Part shown: positions 12,201 through 17,221 of the stretch, piece after piece
How the letters are laid out: each line of letters starts with the position of its first letter
How positions within the stretch are numbered: the stretch's first letter is position 1
Virus record (IMG/VR): IMGVR_UViG_3300044977_000091
Coordinates: 1 to 37,603 of that record
From: a virus
DNA length: 37,603 bases
Reading direction: 5' to 3' (one strand)
Made by a program: the position numbers and the translations under genes
Notes under the pieces: model-generated
What the model was told of the DNA's origin: nothing
The model's database searches: none
What the model saw: the letters and a program-made list of their open reading frames with translations, nothing else

Positions 12201-14330
12201 CAGAACCTCGACAAGGCCATCATCGGCAAGGTGCTGATCAAGCAGATCGAGAAGCTGGGTGACGCGGCCGGCGTCAAGACGGTGTCGTATGGCGCCGATG
12301 CCTGGGGTGGTGCCAGGGGGCCATCTGGGCTCGATAGGCTGGGCAGCAACATCACCACGACGTCGGCGCAGCTGCGCCATAGGAAGTATCTGACGCGAGA
12401 AGAGACCGAGGAAGCGGCCAGCCACGTCAAGGTATCGACGGAGCGCCGCGGCTTTACGATCCCAGGCCATCCGGCCTTCGAGCGTACGCGGCTGCGGTTC
12501 GAGACCTCGGAGGAGACCGGAAGCCAGAACAAGCCGGCGGTGATGCCCGTCCGTAGCGCCGAGACCGGGCAGATGCAGTTTCTGCGGGAGCCGATCTACG
12601 TCCACCCGGACTTCGAAGGTCCGTTGCGCGCGATCATGTCCAGCGAGACCAGCAAAGTCGTCCAGGGCCTGATGCGGTTCAAGGGCCGGACCATGACCGC
12701 GATCATGTGGTCGCCGATGACGCACAACATGGTGATAGCCGGCCGCGCGCTGCCGGCGGTCAACGGCAACCCGGTGGCGCTGATCGGCGACTATTCCCGC
12801 GGCGCCGCGATCACGGGGCGGCCGCTCTTCGGCGCCGAAACCGAGCCATCGCCGAAGATGCAGGAGATGATCCGAGACGGCGTCGACCCCATCGGACACC
12901 GGTACGAACTCCAGCAGGGAATCACGGGCATCGCCGAGGCGCCGACGATCGCGCCGGGCCGCTCGTTGACCGCAAAGGCCATCGGTCTCGTGCCCGGCCT
13001 CTTCGACCGCCGCGCCGGCGATGCCACCAAGCGCGCGATCGACGCCACCGGTGACCTGATGCACAACCGGCTGCTGTGGGATCGGGTCGGCGCGCTGCAG
13101 GCTGGCCTGTGGGATCGGCTCAAGGGCAATCTGATCCAGCGTGGGTTCGATCCCGATACCGCCGGGATCTACGCCGGGCACTTCGCCAACCGATACGCCG
13201 GCGCGATGCCGATGGAGTCGATGTCGCGCTTCGCCCGGGCGCTCTCGGGCCTGCTGCTGTTCTCAAGGTCGTATACCCTCGGCACCCTGGGGACGTTCAA
13301 GGATGCGCTGGTCGGGCTCCCGCTCGACCGCCAGGCCAAGATCATGCAGCTGGCGGGCTCCGACGAGCTCGCACGCGTCCAGGGCGTCGCCAGGCGTAAG
13401 GCGATGTCGATTATCGCCATCGATGCGGCGCTCTTCTACGCCGGCATCTCGGCGACCCAGAGCGCGCTCGCGGTCATGTCGGCGGCGCCGTCGTGGTCCG
13501 ATCTGCCGGACGAGATCGGCAAAGAGCTCCACGGGTACGCACGCAGGCTCGCGGCCGAGTACAGTTGGGTCAAGGACAACCCCGTGCGGGTGCTGGCGCT
13601 GCCCTTCCTGGTCAAGGACCTGACGGCACAATCGGAGAATGAGCCCGGCAAGGATGACCGCATCAAAGTCGGCGAGGTCGATCCCGAGCACGGCGACCAC
13701 ACGGCGATCTACATGCGCAATCCCGTCGGCAAGACCGGCGAGGAACTGGTGGGCTGGCTCACGAAGCCGTTGCAGATGATCCGCAACAAGCTTTCGCCCA
13801 TGGCGCGCCCGTTCTATGAGATGCTGTCGAACAATCAGGGCTTTGACCAAAAGCTCTACGACAGCCACGAGGGCGCGCTGAAGTCGATGGGACGAATCGG
13901 TTGGGAGATGGTGAAGGAGCAGGGTCCGGCCGATGCGGTCAAGGCCGCGTGGGACTATCTGCACGGGAACATGGATCCGCACTCGGCGAAGCTCCAACTG
14001 GCGGGCTCCGCGACCGGCTTCACGTTCTCGCACGGCTATCCCGGCGGCCCGGCCGAAGGCGTTGCCCATGCGGCGCTCGAGCGATACAAATTCATGCTCT
14101 CGAAGGAAGCGCCCGACATCCGCCGCATGATCAAGGCCGGGAACATGGACGCGGCTGACGCACAGATGCAGAAACTCGGGATCGCGGCCGAGGATCAGCG
14201 CTGGCTCAAGATGAGCACGCTTTACCCGAAGGCGATCTTGACCGGCCGGCAGGCGCGGCTCTTCGAGGAGATCGCGACGCCGGAGGAGAAGCAGGCCTAT
14301 GAGCGCGCGGTCGAGGGCTTGCACGAGTGA
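249..14330 (+). CDS. Giant polyvalent virion protein: transglycosylase, InPase-like, N6-methylase, SNF2 helicase, zincin
   Basis: The product is 4,693 residues; the ATG follows AAGGGG. Visible order: SLT-type lytic transglycosylase (about 20-125, candidate catalytic Glu37 in MVESGG, GPAQLLP motif); two SFDDLLG repeats (147, 163); Gly/Ala hydrophobic segments (about 330-480); InPase-like domain (about 570-740, DGDQVDAFFG with D647, D649, D652); a helical domain with YHIEAG (about 1025-1140); a short domain with RWSSPQKLWYAK (about 1350); an N6-adenine methylase (FEPGMGVGHF at 1796, NPPF at 1862-1865); an SNF2-like helicase (Walker A EVGAGKT around K2568, DEAH at 2724, SGTPVTN, QRNGRGLRQG); coiled coils (about 3140-3370); a zincin motif HEAIH at 3595-3599; and a C-terminal third with hydrophobic helices near 4330 and 4385-4415. 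Known polyvalent proteins of phages and conjugative elements are thought to enter the host with the DNA and counter restriction. That role is inferred here; the domains are seen. Confidence 0.93.
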   Translation: MAADGNAPDWRQLPVFDSAGEQYQIDPDLLRAHTMVESGGDPTAFNQETQAAGPAQLLPATAKRLGVKDPTDWNQAIPAMARTLRENYDQLGNPALASMAYFGSPDQDKWGPKTQGYLKKVSAAYGDFGDQNPFEYKPKKQQQPLSFDDLLGGGKAAQRQLSFDDLLGSPEESGATWAKGAKNMEQMLGISPKVDELLGLGGREAAQSAVSGTGSTAKGLAEMNKSREMLRPYWDLYQRFDQMSPEEQRKAEIQIDRDAMTKKIPEGIGIYLTAQLQEAKEGRKVATFDEFAGAPPSETGLYKAGEAASKFGQQQFPVTEQERKEHPIVSGIGQTVGGTIPAIAATAAGSLVGQPELGLAAGAGQMGAMMASEQAERARQQRPYGPLTPEEQAEAEKRETGAAQSGFVGGAAMGALPLGAILRPVERTAPGLMPWAAAKLQQAAQGGITFAGIGEAQTWLGEQIARQYGDDKAGYSFDLNRVVSGLIGGGLLAAAHPAGAPPEREAEAAPATAGAGETRQAPPPSPPQGGVPSLPAPRSAMPEARTVEDLVRDVQAPPPDAGTRAKPVKVETADDLGTAERHVDPQPTEAQIEAGNYQKGHVRFQGLDGTIESAAGDVRRGTGPDGKPWEVQMPVAYGYLKGTRGRDGDQVDAFFGNHPDAKTAFVVDQIKLPGGKFDEHKLLLGFPSEAAAVDAYQRSFSDGKGQDRIGAVTAMTPPELKDWLGKPGARMRPAGKIEPRVAPPPTDAASPQAVIRDIDAGHVTPNPDAIAARWGIEPIQAARLMHDVYQRPDSPIQPASAPSEDPATWTWRRVSDDRREARVRDVADYAHTEFGIGREQHPDDVAFIDATMAAQQQAIMQRLQPIKDRASKHGLTLTDDEASDVELAIEHGHDPDEAIHDAAERGGIRTEQDLAGEAQKGEGIPDEWKTPLEPVAELAPPTVDEPPRPRAAPAGPEPGAEERGVARGAEPTGGPQEARTQEVAHTGEQERRVAELEAERAAEARGEKVAGAPARSFEQIAKHPVGFDDLLPKTEEKPAGYGAGNKFFTQDAAAKARERLRAKMGRLSAGFDPEMMLDGLTLAGYHIEAGARKFSDYSKAMLGDLGESIKPYLKHLYQSVRGYPGFDAHGMDEDAAIDRHLNGEPQRTPRMLDDNGNPVFTKGERVVIPEGGGHLVGRHGEVTAAHAMTMAPMFGHGERQTSFHYEVKTDEGALSHSSKLEPETARPPRVVPDPMVDGVAVHPRDLESRIGYAVKDAKNLTERAGRARKGEMKQALMDGAANETRNAQKLRAVIENWRRQYPEESARLFPVAKSGATVAPEPPKPAPPEVPRPPQARAEVRQNAEKGGVEIKFSARPDEATIGRLKAAGFRWSSPQKLWYAKQTSDRLALANEFAGAEPVQRDLPKPAQASRPLAHLTDDELAEMARRHGVDVSGLPPSEATPAGAVPFRRKGTEDRVTEAMARTPTAHIEQQAAQQGGRAEIDHAEGQSAAAPVTTAASPFPDAVPEDQRWKPGDRVMLKYPSGLLGPARAREVVSVSPDGRQITLDGGLLEPHEGLERAPEGPKSEAETRDELHGNLPPGDAAAGTGDVQRAGARGQAGDVRAPEERRGTPAPERATGAGAEGRGRPAEGSAGTEARGREGDGRNAGLPGAGAGPASGAARRLAAAKVTGKNLSLAAGEVEEGRGPSQKAKDNVAAIELAKRILAEDRPATREEQTALAKYVGWGGLSGAFPDSNARFRPGLEEVGKRLKTLLTPQEYETARKSTQYAHYTSEPVIRAMWDAVRAMGFDGGNVFEPGMGVGHFIGMMPPDLALRTRYEGLELDHQTARLAKLIYPESGVRQADYTRTPMPENAFDLVIGNPPFSDAVVHADPKYTARNFMLHDYFFAKSLDSVRPGGLMAFITSAGTMNKIDPAARRYLSERADLVGGVRLPNNAFRQNAGTDVTTDILFFKKRPEPVSFEGPGAEKVPDWTETTPRSLPGRQGTPIAGNVSRYFSEHPEQVIGRETFADTLYGQEGRYAVQPIEGQALAPALAEALGRLPRDVMEKPLTGEERAVRDLEAPERKDGSYYLRNGDLWQYRQGAGQAVARRGSGVAGLTAADHERIKRLIPIRDALRDVFRGDLTGDVETSARAREALNQRYDAFVQKHGPLNKAEFRRQRPSIIAQENARQEAREEARAADLPWREGEFNSDALERGGAKIQEIARARADQRQDAEAKGREFDEGSFEPDEMPDVVIEKRPNIDAFMDDPESYRLRAIEHYDDGSGESRKKRIFFENIISKEEEPQLASANDGVLWSLNKHGRLDLDAIAAQMGKSRDEVVEELGDKVFRVPGTEDAYQTADEYLSGDVMDKLAEAKAIAGVDPTYQRNVDALQRAQPKPLAPSEITMTLGMPWIPPDTIRAFARDHARIGDVEPSHNKIIGGWVAEGKTQGAAFNQWGTPELSAFEVLRAALNRAAPRIYKEIRTPEGKVREFDPVATQGARDKIDQMKQAFRDYVEQTPELKDRLAQIYNDKFNRTVLRPFDGSYLTTPGVSSEWKWRPHQQRAIARIVQTGNTYVAHEVGAGKTSVYIGAGMEMRRLGLIKKPGFIVPNHMLAQFAKEFYEQYPLAKVMVADERGFHTSTRKQFMANVAQNDIDGVVMTHSAFGMIPISDEFQEHLIREQLEQVAQAMGALNEKDDRITVKRLEKQKERLEQRLQGAFKGKKDQTNTFEEMGVDHLFIDEAHMMRKLEFATRQSRLKGITPDGSNMAWDLYSKIQYLESRRPGRSAVLGSGTPVTNTMGELYTISRYLQRPELERRGLGHFDSWANTFGDLKTAMEQTAEGAYQHVTRFAKFVNIPELYKMVGQIMDVVTGHDLDQYVVRPRLKGGERSFHLAPKTPELEAYQGELASRVAAIKARKGPPQKGDDILLAVIGDGRHAAIDMRYVDPQLPSSPDSKLNQMIDNVHRTWAETHDVQFYDPASNYQKPAFRGPATQMVFMNFGTGDSERRLFSGYDWVKRELVRRGVPKDQIAFIKDYKSHVAKQKLFNDMNEGRVRILVGSVQKMGTGVNAQRRLYAIHNEDPLWYPADDTQRNGRGLRQGNFNPEIEIHDYSTKGTYDSTMWQLMGNKGRFIEQFFRGDPNLRDIEDLGEASQYEQASAISTADERIIHLTEMKHQLDRLELRKQGHDREQYQAKHDLEYARREAVGYDQFAKAIEGDIAKRRSTAGDEFTMQVGDSTFDKRKAAAAALDAEVMRAASRLEGYGDTTTLGALGGFPIVLEKRAGWRPNEKVIYSLNLERSDGSLMPMESGGAGAMGAIQSGESRLRNLEGALANARRQGDDYRRQAKSLEAMVGKKFEHGDEIKDLRQKVDDLEFDINLSTKAREIESAIPSDVRAAGKANAEVPFEKALEHYVDGLDTKLIPGLRDANTRIFGAQANTRSLNHLYDMVTGRRKAPEAPTATEAAPPRVSLAQRGYGLEPLISSAGVEKASPEAWRGFIRQSKGVSADDVTRSGVHQWLDRQTGPVTKQALLDHIRQENVGRPVTDQQRDQVTKAVNEVLDRMAPGAKRIREQGLISVDGQKGTAHYQRDGLEHTIRWSLASPDAVGSARHEAIHYLRHSGLLTEPEWATLEKAAEDQGWIDRHGVSKQYGDVPYETQLEEAVAKEFAKWRRDQGPEPTRIRQVFDKIGRFLNAAGAAVRRLLGRQATADDIFGSIERGEVGARPRQVEPQGALARDQREIPGTEAETPEQVAARLRQRQKEEAEAAMRGRKGPKKPQEDVGETPLFGGPRQGGLFELAPGDMEPADPEEPEPTTIAGRIMAKLPGPVRLAEAANSALDYARSLTKAFSPMAMPAGRFEPTERGIHYEQSKWIQDARATAFDFASKQRASAHEWGAIDRWTERNFKPQQRERMYDALDEMSVAAQQGKPLAGIGVDRLTPEERDATMRLYEKVKARFDLARQVGVHDMEGLPWYAPRMLVNVGEPDAKVVRDIRTLALAGQNLDKAIIGKVLIKQIEKLGDAAGVKTVSYGADAWGGARGPSGLDRLGSNITTTSAQLRHRKYLTREETEEAASHVKVSTERRGFTIPGHPAFERTRLRFETSEETGSQNKPAVMPVRSAETGQMQFLREPIYVHPDFEGPLRAIMSSETSKVVQGLMRFKGRTMTAIMWSPMTHNMVIAGRALPAVNGNPVALIGDYSRGAAITGRPLFGAETEPSPKMQEMIRDGVDPIGHRYELQQGITGIAEAPTIAPGRSLTAKAIGLVPGLFDRRAGDATKRAIDATGDLMHNRLLWDRVGALQAGLWDRLKGNLIQRGFDPDTAGIYAGHFANRYAGAMPMESMSRFARALSGLLLFSRSYTLGTLGTFKDALVGLPLDRQAKIMQLAGSDELARVQGVARRKAMSIIAIDAALFYAGISATQSALAVMSAAPSWSDLPDEIGKELHGYARRLAAEYSWVKDNPVRVLALPFLVKDLTAQSENEPGKDDRIKVGEVDPEHGDHTAIYMRNPVGKTGEELVGWLTKPLQMIRNKLSPMARPFYEMLSNNQGFDQKLYDSHEGALKSMGRIGWEMVKEQGPADAVKAAWDYLHGNMDPHSAKLQLAGSATGFTFSHGYPGGPAEGVAHAALERYKFMLSKEAPDIRRMIKAGNMDAADAQMQKLGIAAEDQRWLKMSTLYPKAILTGRQARLFEEIATPEEKQAYERAVEGLHE
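3025..3198 (+). CDS. Nested out-of-frame ORF 1 inside the giant gene (57 codons)
   Basis: This ORF lies in the +1 frame relative to the giant gene. Its ATG follows a strong Shine-Dalgarno-like run (GAGAGGGGA at 3010-3018, about 6 bases away) and it ends with TAG. The product is basic, and its second half reads like an ordinary helix (LSPEQRKEALRAAQNLRAV). The giant protein's own frame over the same bases (about residues 921-985) is low-complexity Pro/Ala/Glu/Arg sequence typical of a linker. It may be an overprinted gene, or the relic of a small gene swallowed when neighbouring genes fused. No family is recognised. Chance is possible, because GC-rich genes hold many long alternate frames. Confidence 0.33.
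   Translation: MSGKRRSSQSPNWRLQLSTSLQGRARHQPGLSPEQRKEALRAAQNLRAVHKRRAPKK
4966..5295 (+). CDS. Nested out-of-frame ORF 2 inside the giant gene (109 codons)
   Basis: This ORF is in the same +1 frame as nested ORF 1. The ATG follows GGAG at 4955-4958 and the ORF ends in TAG just before the methylase domain of the giant protein begins. The product has balanced, protein-like composition: MNFMGTYLQAMRQQAPGMFN, then LARAGKLETFAHQKS and an acidic Pro-rich tail. The pattern 'YL..MR...P.....L...GKL......' recalls TnpV-type small proteins of mobile elements, but this is only a resemblance. The giant frame here (about residues 1573-1682) is a Gly/Ala/Arg/Glu-rich disordered linker. This combination suggests that the +1 frame is, or was, the selected one. 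It may be an expressed overprinted gene or a fusion relic. Confidence 0.45.
   Translation: MNFMGTYLQAMRQQAPGMFNELARAGKLETFAHQKSVEAHRLLNELLAPEPKGVDGLPKDPQALRLAEERVMGEMLDFPVPERDQHPEPPDDLPQPKSQAKTSPLQLVR
7896..8036 (+). other. AT-rich, atypical-codon patch over the helicase Walker A motif
   Basis: Lines 7921-7980 and 7981-8040 count 28/60 and 27/60 G+C, against roughly two thirds in the rest of the gene. Codons that are rare elsewhere in the gene cluster here: ATA, GTA, CTA, ACA, AGA, GGA, AAA. The patch is in frame and encodes the most conserved helicase segment (VAHEVGAGKTSVYIGAGMEM and what follows). Possible causes are a recombined segment from an AT-richer relative, an assembly chimera at a conserved site, or selection on RNA or translation. 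Confidence 0.7.
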
Positions 14331-14602
14331 CCGCCCGGGGCGTCGCCCAGACGCTCTTCGGGCTTACCGCAGTGCTGGCGGGCACGGTGTGGTTTGCCAG
14401 CACCGTAGTCGGCGATTCGCCCGTTGCCGTGCCGCCGCCACCGCGGCCGGCGCTTGAGATCCGGGGAACGATCGATCTCCCCAACGGCACCTCGATGTAT
14501 TCGATCGTCGTCAACGCCTCTCCGCCCTACGTGTGCGTGGTCCTGACGGCGCCGCAGCCGATCATGCACTGCGATCAGGACGCGACGATTTCAAACCGAT
14601 AG
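14327..14602 (+). CDS. Small membrane-anchored protein (91 aa)
   Basis: The GTG start overlaps the stop of the giant gene (GTGA), so translation is probably coupled. The N-terminus has one hydrophobic helix (about residues 6-27, GVAQTLFGLTAVLAGTVWF). A Pro-rich stretch follows (VPPPPRP), then a compact domain with two Cys (YVCVVLT, MHCDQ). The family is not recognised. The layout fits a single-pass inner-membrane protein or an uncleaved signal anchor with a periplasmic domain whose two cysteines could form a disulfide. The position directly behind the virion protein and ahead of the lysis genes suggests a late function. Confidence 0.75.
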   Translation: MTARGVAQTLFGLTAVLAGTVWFASTVVGDSPVAVPPPPRPALEIRGTIDLPNGTSMYSIVVNASPPYVCVVLTAPQPIMHCDQDATISNR

Positions 14603-14635
14603 ATATAGCCGCTTCCAACGCGGCACACCGCTTGA

Positions 14636-14675
14636 TATAGTGGCGGCATGCCTGGCGCGCGCGGCCGCCGGTGAG
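14636..14675 (+). promoter_or_regulatory. Repeated promoter-like element, copy A
   Basis: A -10-like TATAGT at 14636-14641 is followed by a GC-rich block (GGCGCGCGCGGCCGCC) and GGTGAG at 14670-14675. The same order occurs at 17222-17258 and 19891-19927, each ahead of a gene for a small membrane protein. The -35 is weak (TTCCAA at 14613-14618, 17-base spacer). A 5-bp hairpin (GCCGC/GCGGC) lies just upstream. Confidence 0.45.
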
Positions 14676-14721
14676 TGAAAACTCCCGGCAGCTCAAGAGG
14701 GCTGGCAGGGAGTGGGGGACG

Positions 14722-14841
14722 ATGGCACCTCCCCCAATGCTCTTGGAGCGGACCAAGATGGACCTCCCTGCCGGCGAGCAGCCTACCACCGCGCGCTTTC
14801 GATTTCTCCCCCGGAAACCCCGAAGCGTTTCGGTCTCCTGA
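14722..14841 (+). CDS. Possible small peptide gene (39 aa)
   Basis: The ATG is preceded by a purine-rich site (CAGGGAGTGGGGG) and the frame ends with TGA at 14839-14841, which overlaps the next ATG (TGATG). The predicted peptide starts MAPPPMLLERTKMDLPAGEQ and ends with a basic, Ser-rich tail. The next gene has no convincing ribosome-binding site of its own, so this ORF could serve translational coupling. Alternatively the next gene starts at GTG 14712 in its own frame and this ORF is chance. The family is not recognised. Confidence 0.35.
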   Translation: MAPPPMLLERTKMDLPAGEQPTTARFRFLPRKPRSVSVS

Positions 14842-15110
14842 TGGCCGACACCACCAATGGAAACGGGAAAAGCAGCCCGTGGCGGATCAGTGTCGCCGAT
14901 GTCGTGACCATGGTCGCGATGGCGTGCACCGCGGCCGCGATCGTGTTCCGCACCGACCGAGACCTCGCGCTCCTGACGCAAAACGTCCAGGAGTTGACGC
15001 TCGAGGTCTGCGAGCTCCGGGCGCAGATCACCGGCATCGACGCCAACAAGGCCGTGCTGTTCTGCCAGAATCGGGCGTTCACGCTCCCGTTCCCGGCCGG
15101 CGGCGACTAG
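14841..15110 (+). CDS. Small single-pass membrane protein with coiled coil (89 aa)
   Basis: I chose the ATG at 14841, which gives MADTTNGNGKSSPWRISVAD, then a hydrophobic helix (about residues 18-36, VVTMVAMACTAAAIVF), then a short coiled-coil-like segment (LLTQNVQELTLEVCELRAQI) and a tail with one further Cys. A longer frame from GTG 14712 is possible. The architecture (short N-terminus, one membrane helix, coiled coil) resembles the product at 17287-17757 and fits a holin-like or spanin-like late protein, but no family is recognised. It lies 31 bp or more upstream of the HTH regulator gene and is probably read from promoter-like copy A. Confidence 0.65.
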   Translation: MADTTNGNGKSSPWRISVADVVTMVAMACTAAAIVFRTDRDLALLTQNVQELTLEVCELRAQITGIDANKAVLFCQNRAFTLPFPAGGD

Positions 15111-15117
15111 ACGCCGC

Positions 15118-15163
15118 TTGCGTTTCGGCGAGAAATAGCGCTACGGTTGTGGGACATTCAACC
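15118..15163 (+). promoter_or_regulatory. Candidate promoter with overlapping operator-like palindrome
   Basis: TTGCGT (15118-15123) and TACGGT (15142-15147) are 18 bases apart. The inverted repeat GGTTG/CAACC (15145-15149, 15159-15163) covers the -10 end. The HTH regulator starts directly downstream, so autoregulation is plausible. The first ten bases, TTGCGTTTCG, also occur at promoter-like copy C (19869). Confidence 0.3.
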
Positions 15164-15183
15164 GCATGCGCGAGTGTCTACCC

Positions 15184-16203
15184 ATGAAGTCGCTTGTCTC
15201 GATACGCCTCGACGCCGCGTTGAAGCGCGCGGCTGGGCGTGGAAATTCTCGTTCATTGAAGGAGGTCGCGAACGCGATCGAGGTCGATGACGACACGTTG
15301 CGGAATTACCGAAACGACCGCACCCCGATCACCGCCGACAAGCTCTTCAAGCTCTGCGATCTCCTGGGGCCGGAATTCCGTGCCGAAGCCCTGGGCGAGC
15401 GCCTGGAGCGCCTGCTGTGGGTTGACGATGCTGGAGCCGTGCACGAGACCGCAGACCTCGACGGCTTCGCCCGAGAGGCCCAGGGGCTTCCGGCGGGTGT
15501 CCAGGGCGACCACGCGGCGGCGCTGCGGCGGAATAACGGCTGGGTCTCGGTTCGCGTCCGCGACGGCGTGGCGACGATCCGCTACCACGAACGCGGCATC
15601 AAGGCCCGAGCGGCGCGGCGCGTGGCCGACCGGCTGACGGCACCCGATGGCGCTGCGGCGGCGCGGCGACAGGTCGAGCTCGAAGATCATGACGGGACCG
15701 CGCGCATGGTCTCGATCGACCCCGAATTGCCCAAGGACGCCGCGCTGGCGGTCGAGCTCGCGGCGGCGATTGCCCATTTGCCGAGCCCACGTCCACCGCG
15801 GATCCGGCGCCTGCGCCTGGACGAGTTCCCGCATCCGCACGCCAAGACCTTGATCCAGATCGCCGCGGCGCCGCCCGAGGGAGTCCTGCCCGCCCTTGGC
15901 CGCGCCGATCTGCTGTCCAAGGTGTCGATCCTGCGCCGGCACAACGGCTCGCTCTACAGCGCGCGGGTCGGCGACCACGCCGGGTTGTCGCCATCGCTCA
16001 AGGGCATGATGGTCGGTCCCGTCAGCGGCATCCCGGACGTGCGTTACTCGGAAGTTCTGCACCATTGCGCCGACGAGACACTGGCGGAGGGAGCCACCTG
16101 CAGGTTAATCTCGATGCAGCTTTTCGGTGTCGAGTGCGAGTGGTTCCAGGCCGCATTCCGCGGCGACCAGGACACGTACATCTCATACGTCAGCAGGGTA
16201 TAG
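15184..16203 (+). CDS. HTH-domain regulator of unknown class (339 aa)
   Basis: The N-terminal 70 residues look like a Cro/CI-type (XRE-like) helix-turn-helix: SLKEVANAIEVDDDTLRNY, followed by ITADKLFKLCDLLG. The remaining 260 residues are not recognised; they contain a His-rich junction (DEFPHPHAKTL) and a C-terminal part with three Cys. I prefer the ATG at 15184 (MKSLVSIRLD); an in-frame ATG at 15166 would add six residues, and neither has a clear ribosome-binding site. The gene has its own candidate promoter and palindrome upstream, yet sits in the late module. It could be a regulator acting on late genes or a lysogenic-conversion cargo gene. It lacks the usual LexA/CI-type self-cleavage motifs as far as I can see. 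Confidence 0.72.
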   Translation: MKSLVSIRLDAALKRAAGRGNSRSLKEVANAIEVDDDTLRNYRNDRTPITADKLFKLCDLLGPEFRAEALGERLERLLWVDDAGAVHETADLDGFAREAQGLPAGVQGDHAAALRRNNGWVSVRVRDGVATIRYHERGIKARAARRVADRLTAPDGAAAARRQVELEDHDGTARMVSIDPELPKDAALAVELAAAIAHLPSPRPPRIRRLRLDEFPHPHAKTLIQIAAAPPEGVLPALGRADLLSKVSILRRHNGSLYSARVGDHAGLSPSLKGMMVGPVSGIPDVRYSEVLHHCADETLAEGATCRLISMQLFGVECEWFQAAFRGDQDTYISYVSRV

Positions 16204-16206
16204 GCC

Positions 16207-16446
16207 ATGTTCAGTCCCGGTGATCTTGTCGTGTGCGTGTGCGCCGATGGCGCGAATCGTCTCGAAAAAGGCCGGATTTACGAAATTGAAGCCGTAGGGG
16301 TCATGATCCTGGGATCGCCGGGAGTCGATCTGGTCGGGATGTACAAGGGGCCGGTCAGCCCTGCTTGGTATGCCGAGCGCTTCCGCGCGTGCCGCAAGAC
16401 CGACATCTCCGCTCTCCGCGCTCTCGTTGCCCAGGTGGGTTCGTGA
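16207..16446 (+). CDS. Small unrecognised protein (79 aa)
   Basis: The gene starts 3 bases after the regulator's stop. The sequence opens FSPGDLVVCVCADGANRLEK, then GRIYEIEAVGVMILG, a pattern of short beta strands seen in small phage proteins with a KOW/SH3-like barrel (a guess). The end is helical (ISALRALVAQVGS). Its TGA overlaps the GTG of the next gene (GTGA), so the two are translationally coupled and may act together. No catalytic motif is seen. Confidence 0.72.
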   Translation: MFSPGDLVVCVCADGANRLEKGRIYEIEAVGVMILGSPGVDLVGMYKGPVSPAWYAERFRACRKTDISALRALVAQVGS

Positions 16447-17201
16447 AGCATTTCCAGGACGCGTTCAACGTCAGCTACGTCGAGCCCGAGCGCCGCGAAA
16501 TCCTGAACACGGTCAAGAACCGCAGCCTCGCGTGGCTGGGCCACGAGGGCTATCAGGTCTTGGTCTCGCGCGAGCTCCACCACATCGTGGAATTCTGGAC
16601 CAAGTACCGCGGCGGCAAGAACCTCCTCGAGATGCCGTATTTCGATCCGCGCTGCTGGCCCAACGCGTCGAAGTCCAACACCTTGCTGCTGTTCCTGCAG
16701 AAGGACGGCGAGATCGTGGGCTCCTGCGGATTCCGGCTCGTCGACCTCTTCGACAGGCGCCGCATGCAGCCCCTGACGCTGCGCGAGGCCATCCGGGAGC
16801 GGCATTTCTTCTACCTCGACCCCGGGCTTGGACCAGAGGGCGAGACCGCGGAGTGCCGCGGCCACATCACGGACCTGATCCAGGACTGCACCGTCTGCAT
16901 CGCGGGCTCGGTGTGGCTCCGGCCGGACCTCCAGGGCCTCGACGTCTTCAAGGCATTCGTCCGGATCTCGCGCCTCGCCACCTTCACGGCGCCGGAGTTC
17001 ATCTGGTCCTGGGCCGTGACCATGTACACGAACCGGAACCGGGACATCGCTCTCGACCACTACGGCATGCCGAGCTATCACCCGGTCGCGATCCGGTTCC
17101 GCGATGAGGATTGGTGGCTGGCGACCGCGAGCCGGCAGGACATCATAGAGATCACGCTGGCGGCGGCCGAGCGGCCCTTTAGCGATCCGCTGACGTTCTA
17201 G
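16443..17201 (+). CDS. Unrecognised 252-aa protein, possibly acetyltransferase-like
   Basis: I start it at GTG 16443, which overlaps the previous stop and has AGGTGG a few bases upstream. A longer frame from 16365 runs across the previous gene and is unlikely. The middle has a beta strand and turn (TLLLFLQKDGEIVGSCGF), and later CIAGSVWLRPDLQGLDVFKA with a following helix. This loosely recalls GNAT N-acetyltransferases, where such a strand-loop-helix binds acetyl-CoA, but the classic Q/R-x-x-G-x-G/A loop is not clear. The protein is rich in Trp and aromatic residues. It forms a two-gene unit with 16207-16446. Function unknown; a virion or host-modifying role is open. Confidence 0.72.
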   Translation: MKHFQDAFNVSYVEPERREILNTVKNRSLAWLGHEGYQVLVSRELHHIVEFWTKYRGGKNLLEMPYFDPRCWPNASKSNTLLLFLQKDGEIVGSCGFRLVDLFDRRRMQPLTLREAIRERHFFYLDPGLGPEGETAECRGHITDLIQDCTVCIAGSVWLRPDLQGLDVFKAFVRISRLATFTAPEFIWSWAVTMYTNRNRDIALDHYGMPSYHPVAIRFRDEDWWLATASRQDIIEITLAAAERPFSDPLTF

Positions 17202-17221
17202 CCCCAACCCGAGGTTTCTGG

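Noticed and set aside
7998-13181. 1,727-codon open frame on the minus strand
   Set aside because: It lies antisense to the helicase and zincin parts of the giant gene. GC-rich codon use leaves the opposite frame open, and its sequence is Arg/Leu/Val/Asp-rich without motifs or a ribosome-binding site.
16365-16442. Upstream start for the 252-aa gene
   Set aside because: It would run over the gene at 16207-16446 and lacks a ribosome-binding site; GTG 16443 has both a site and a GTGA overlap.
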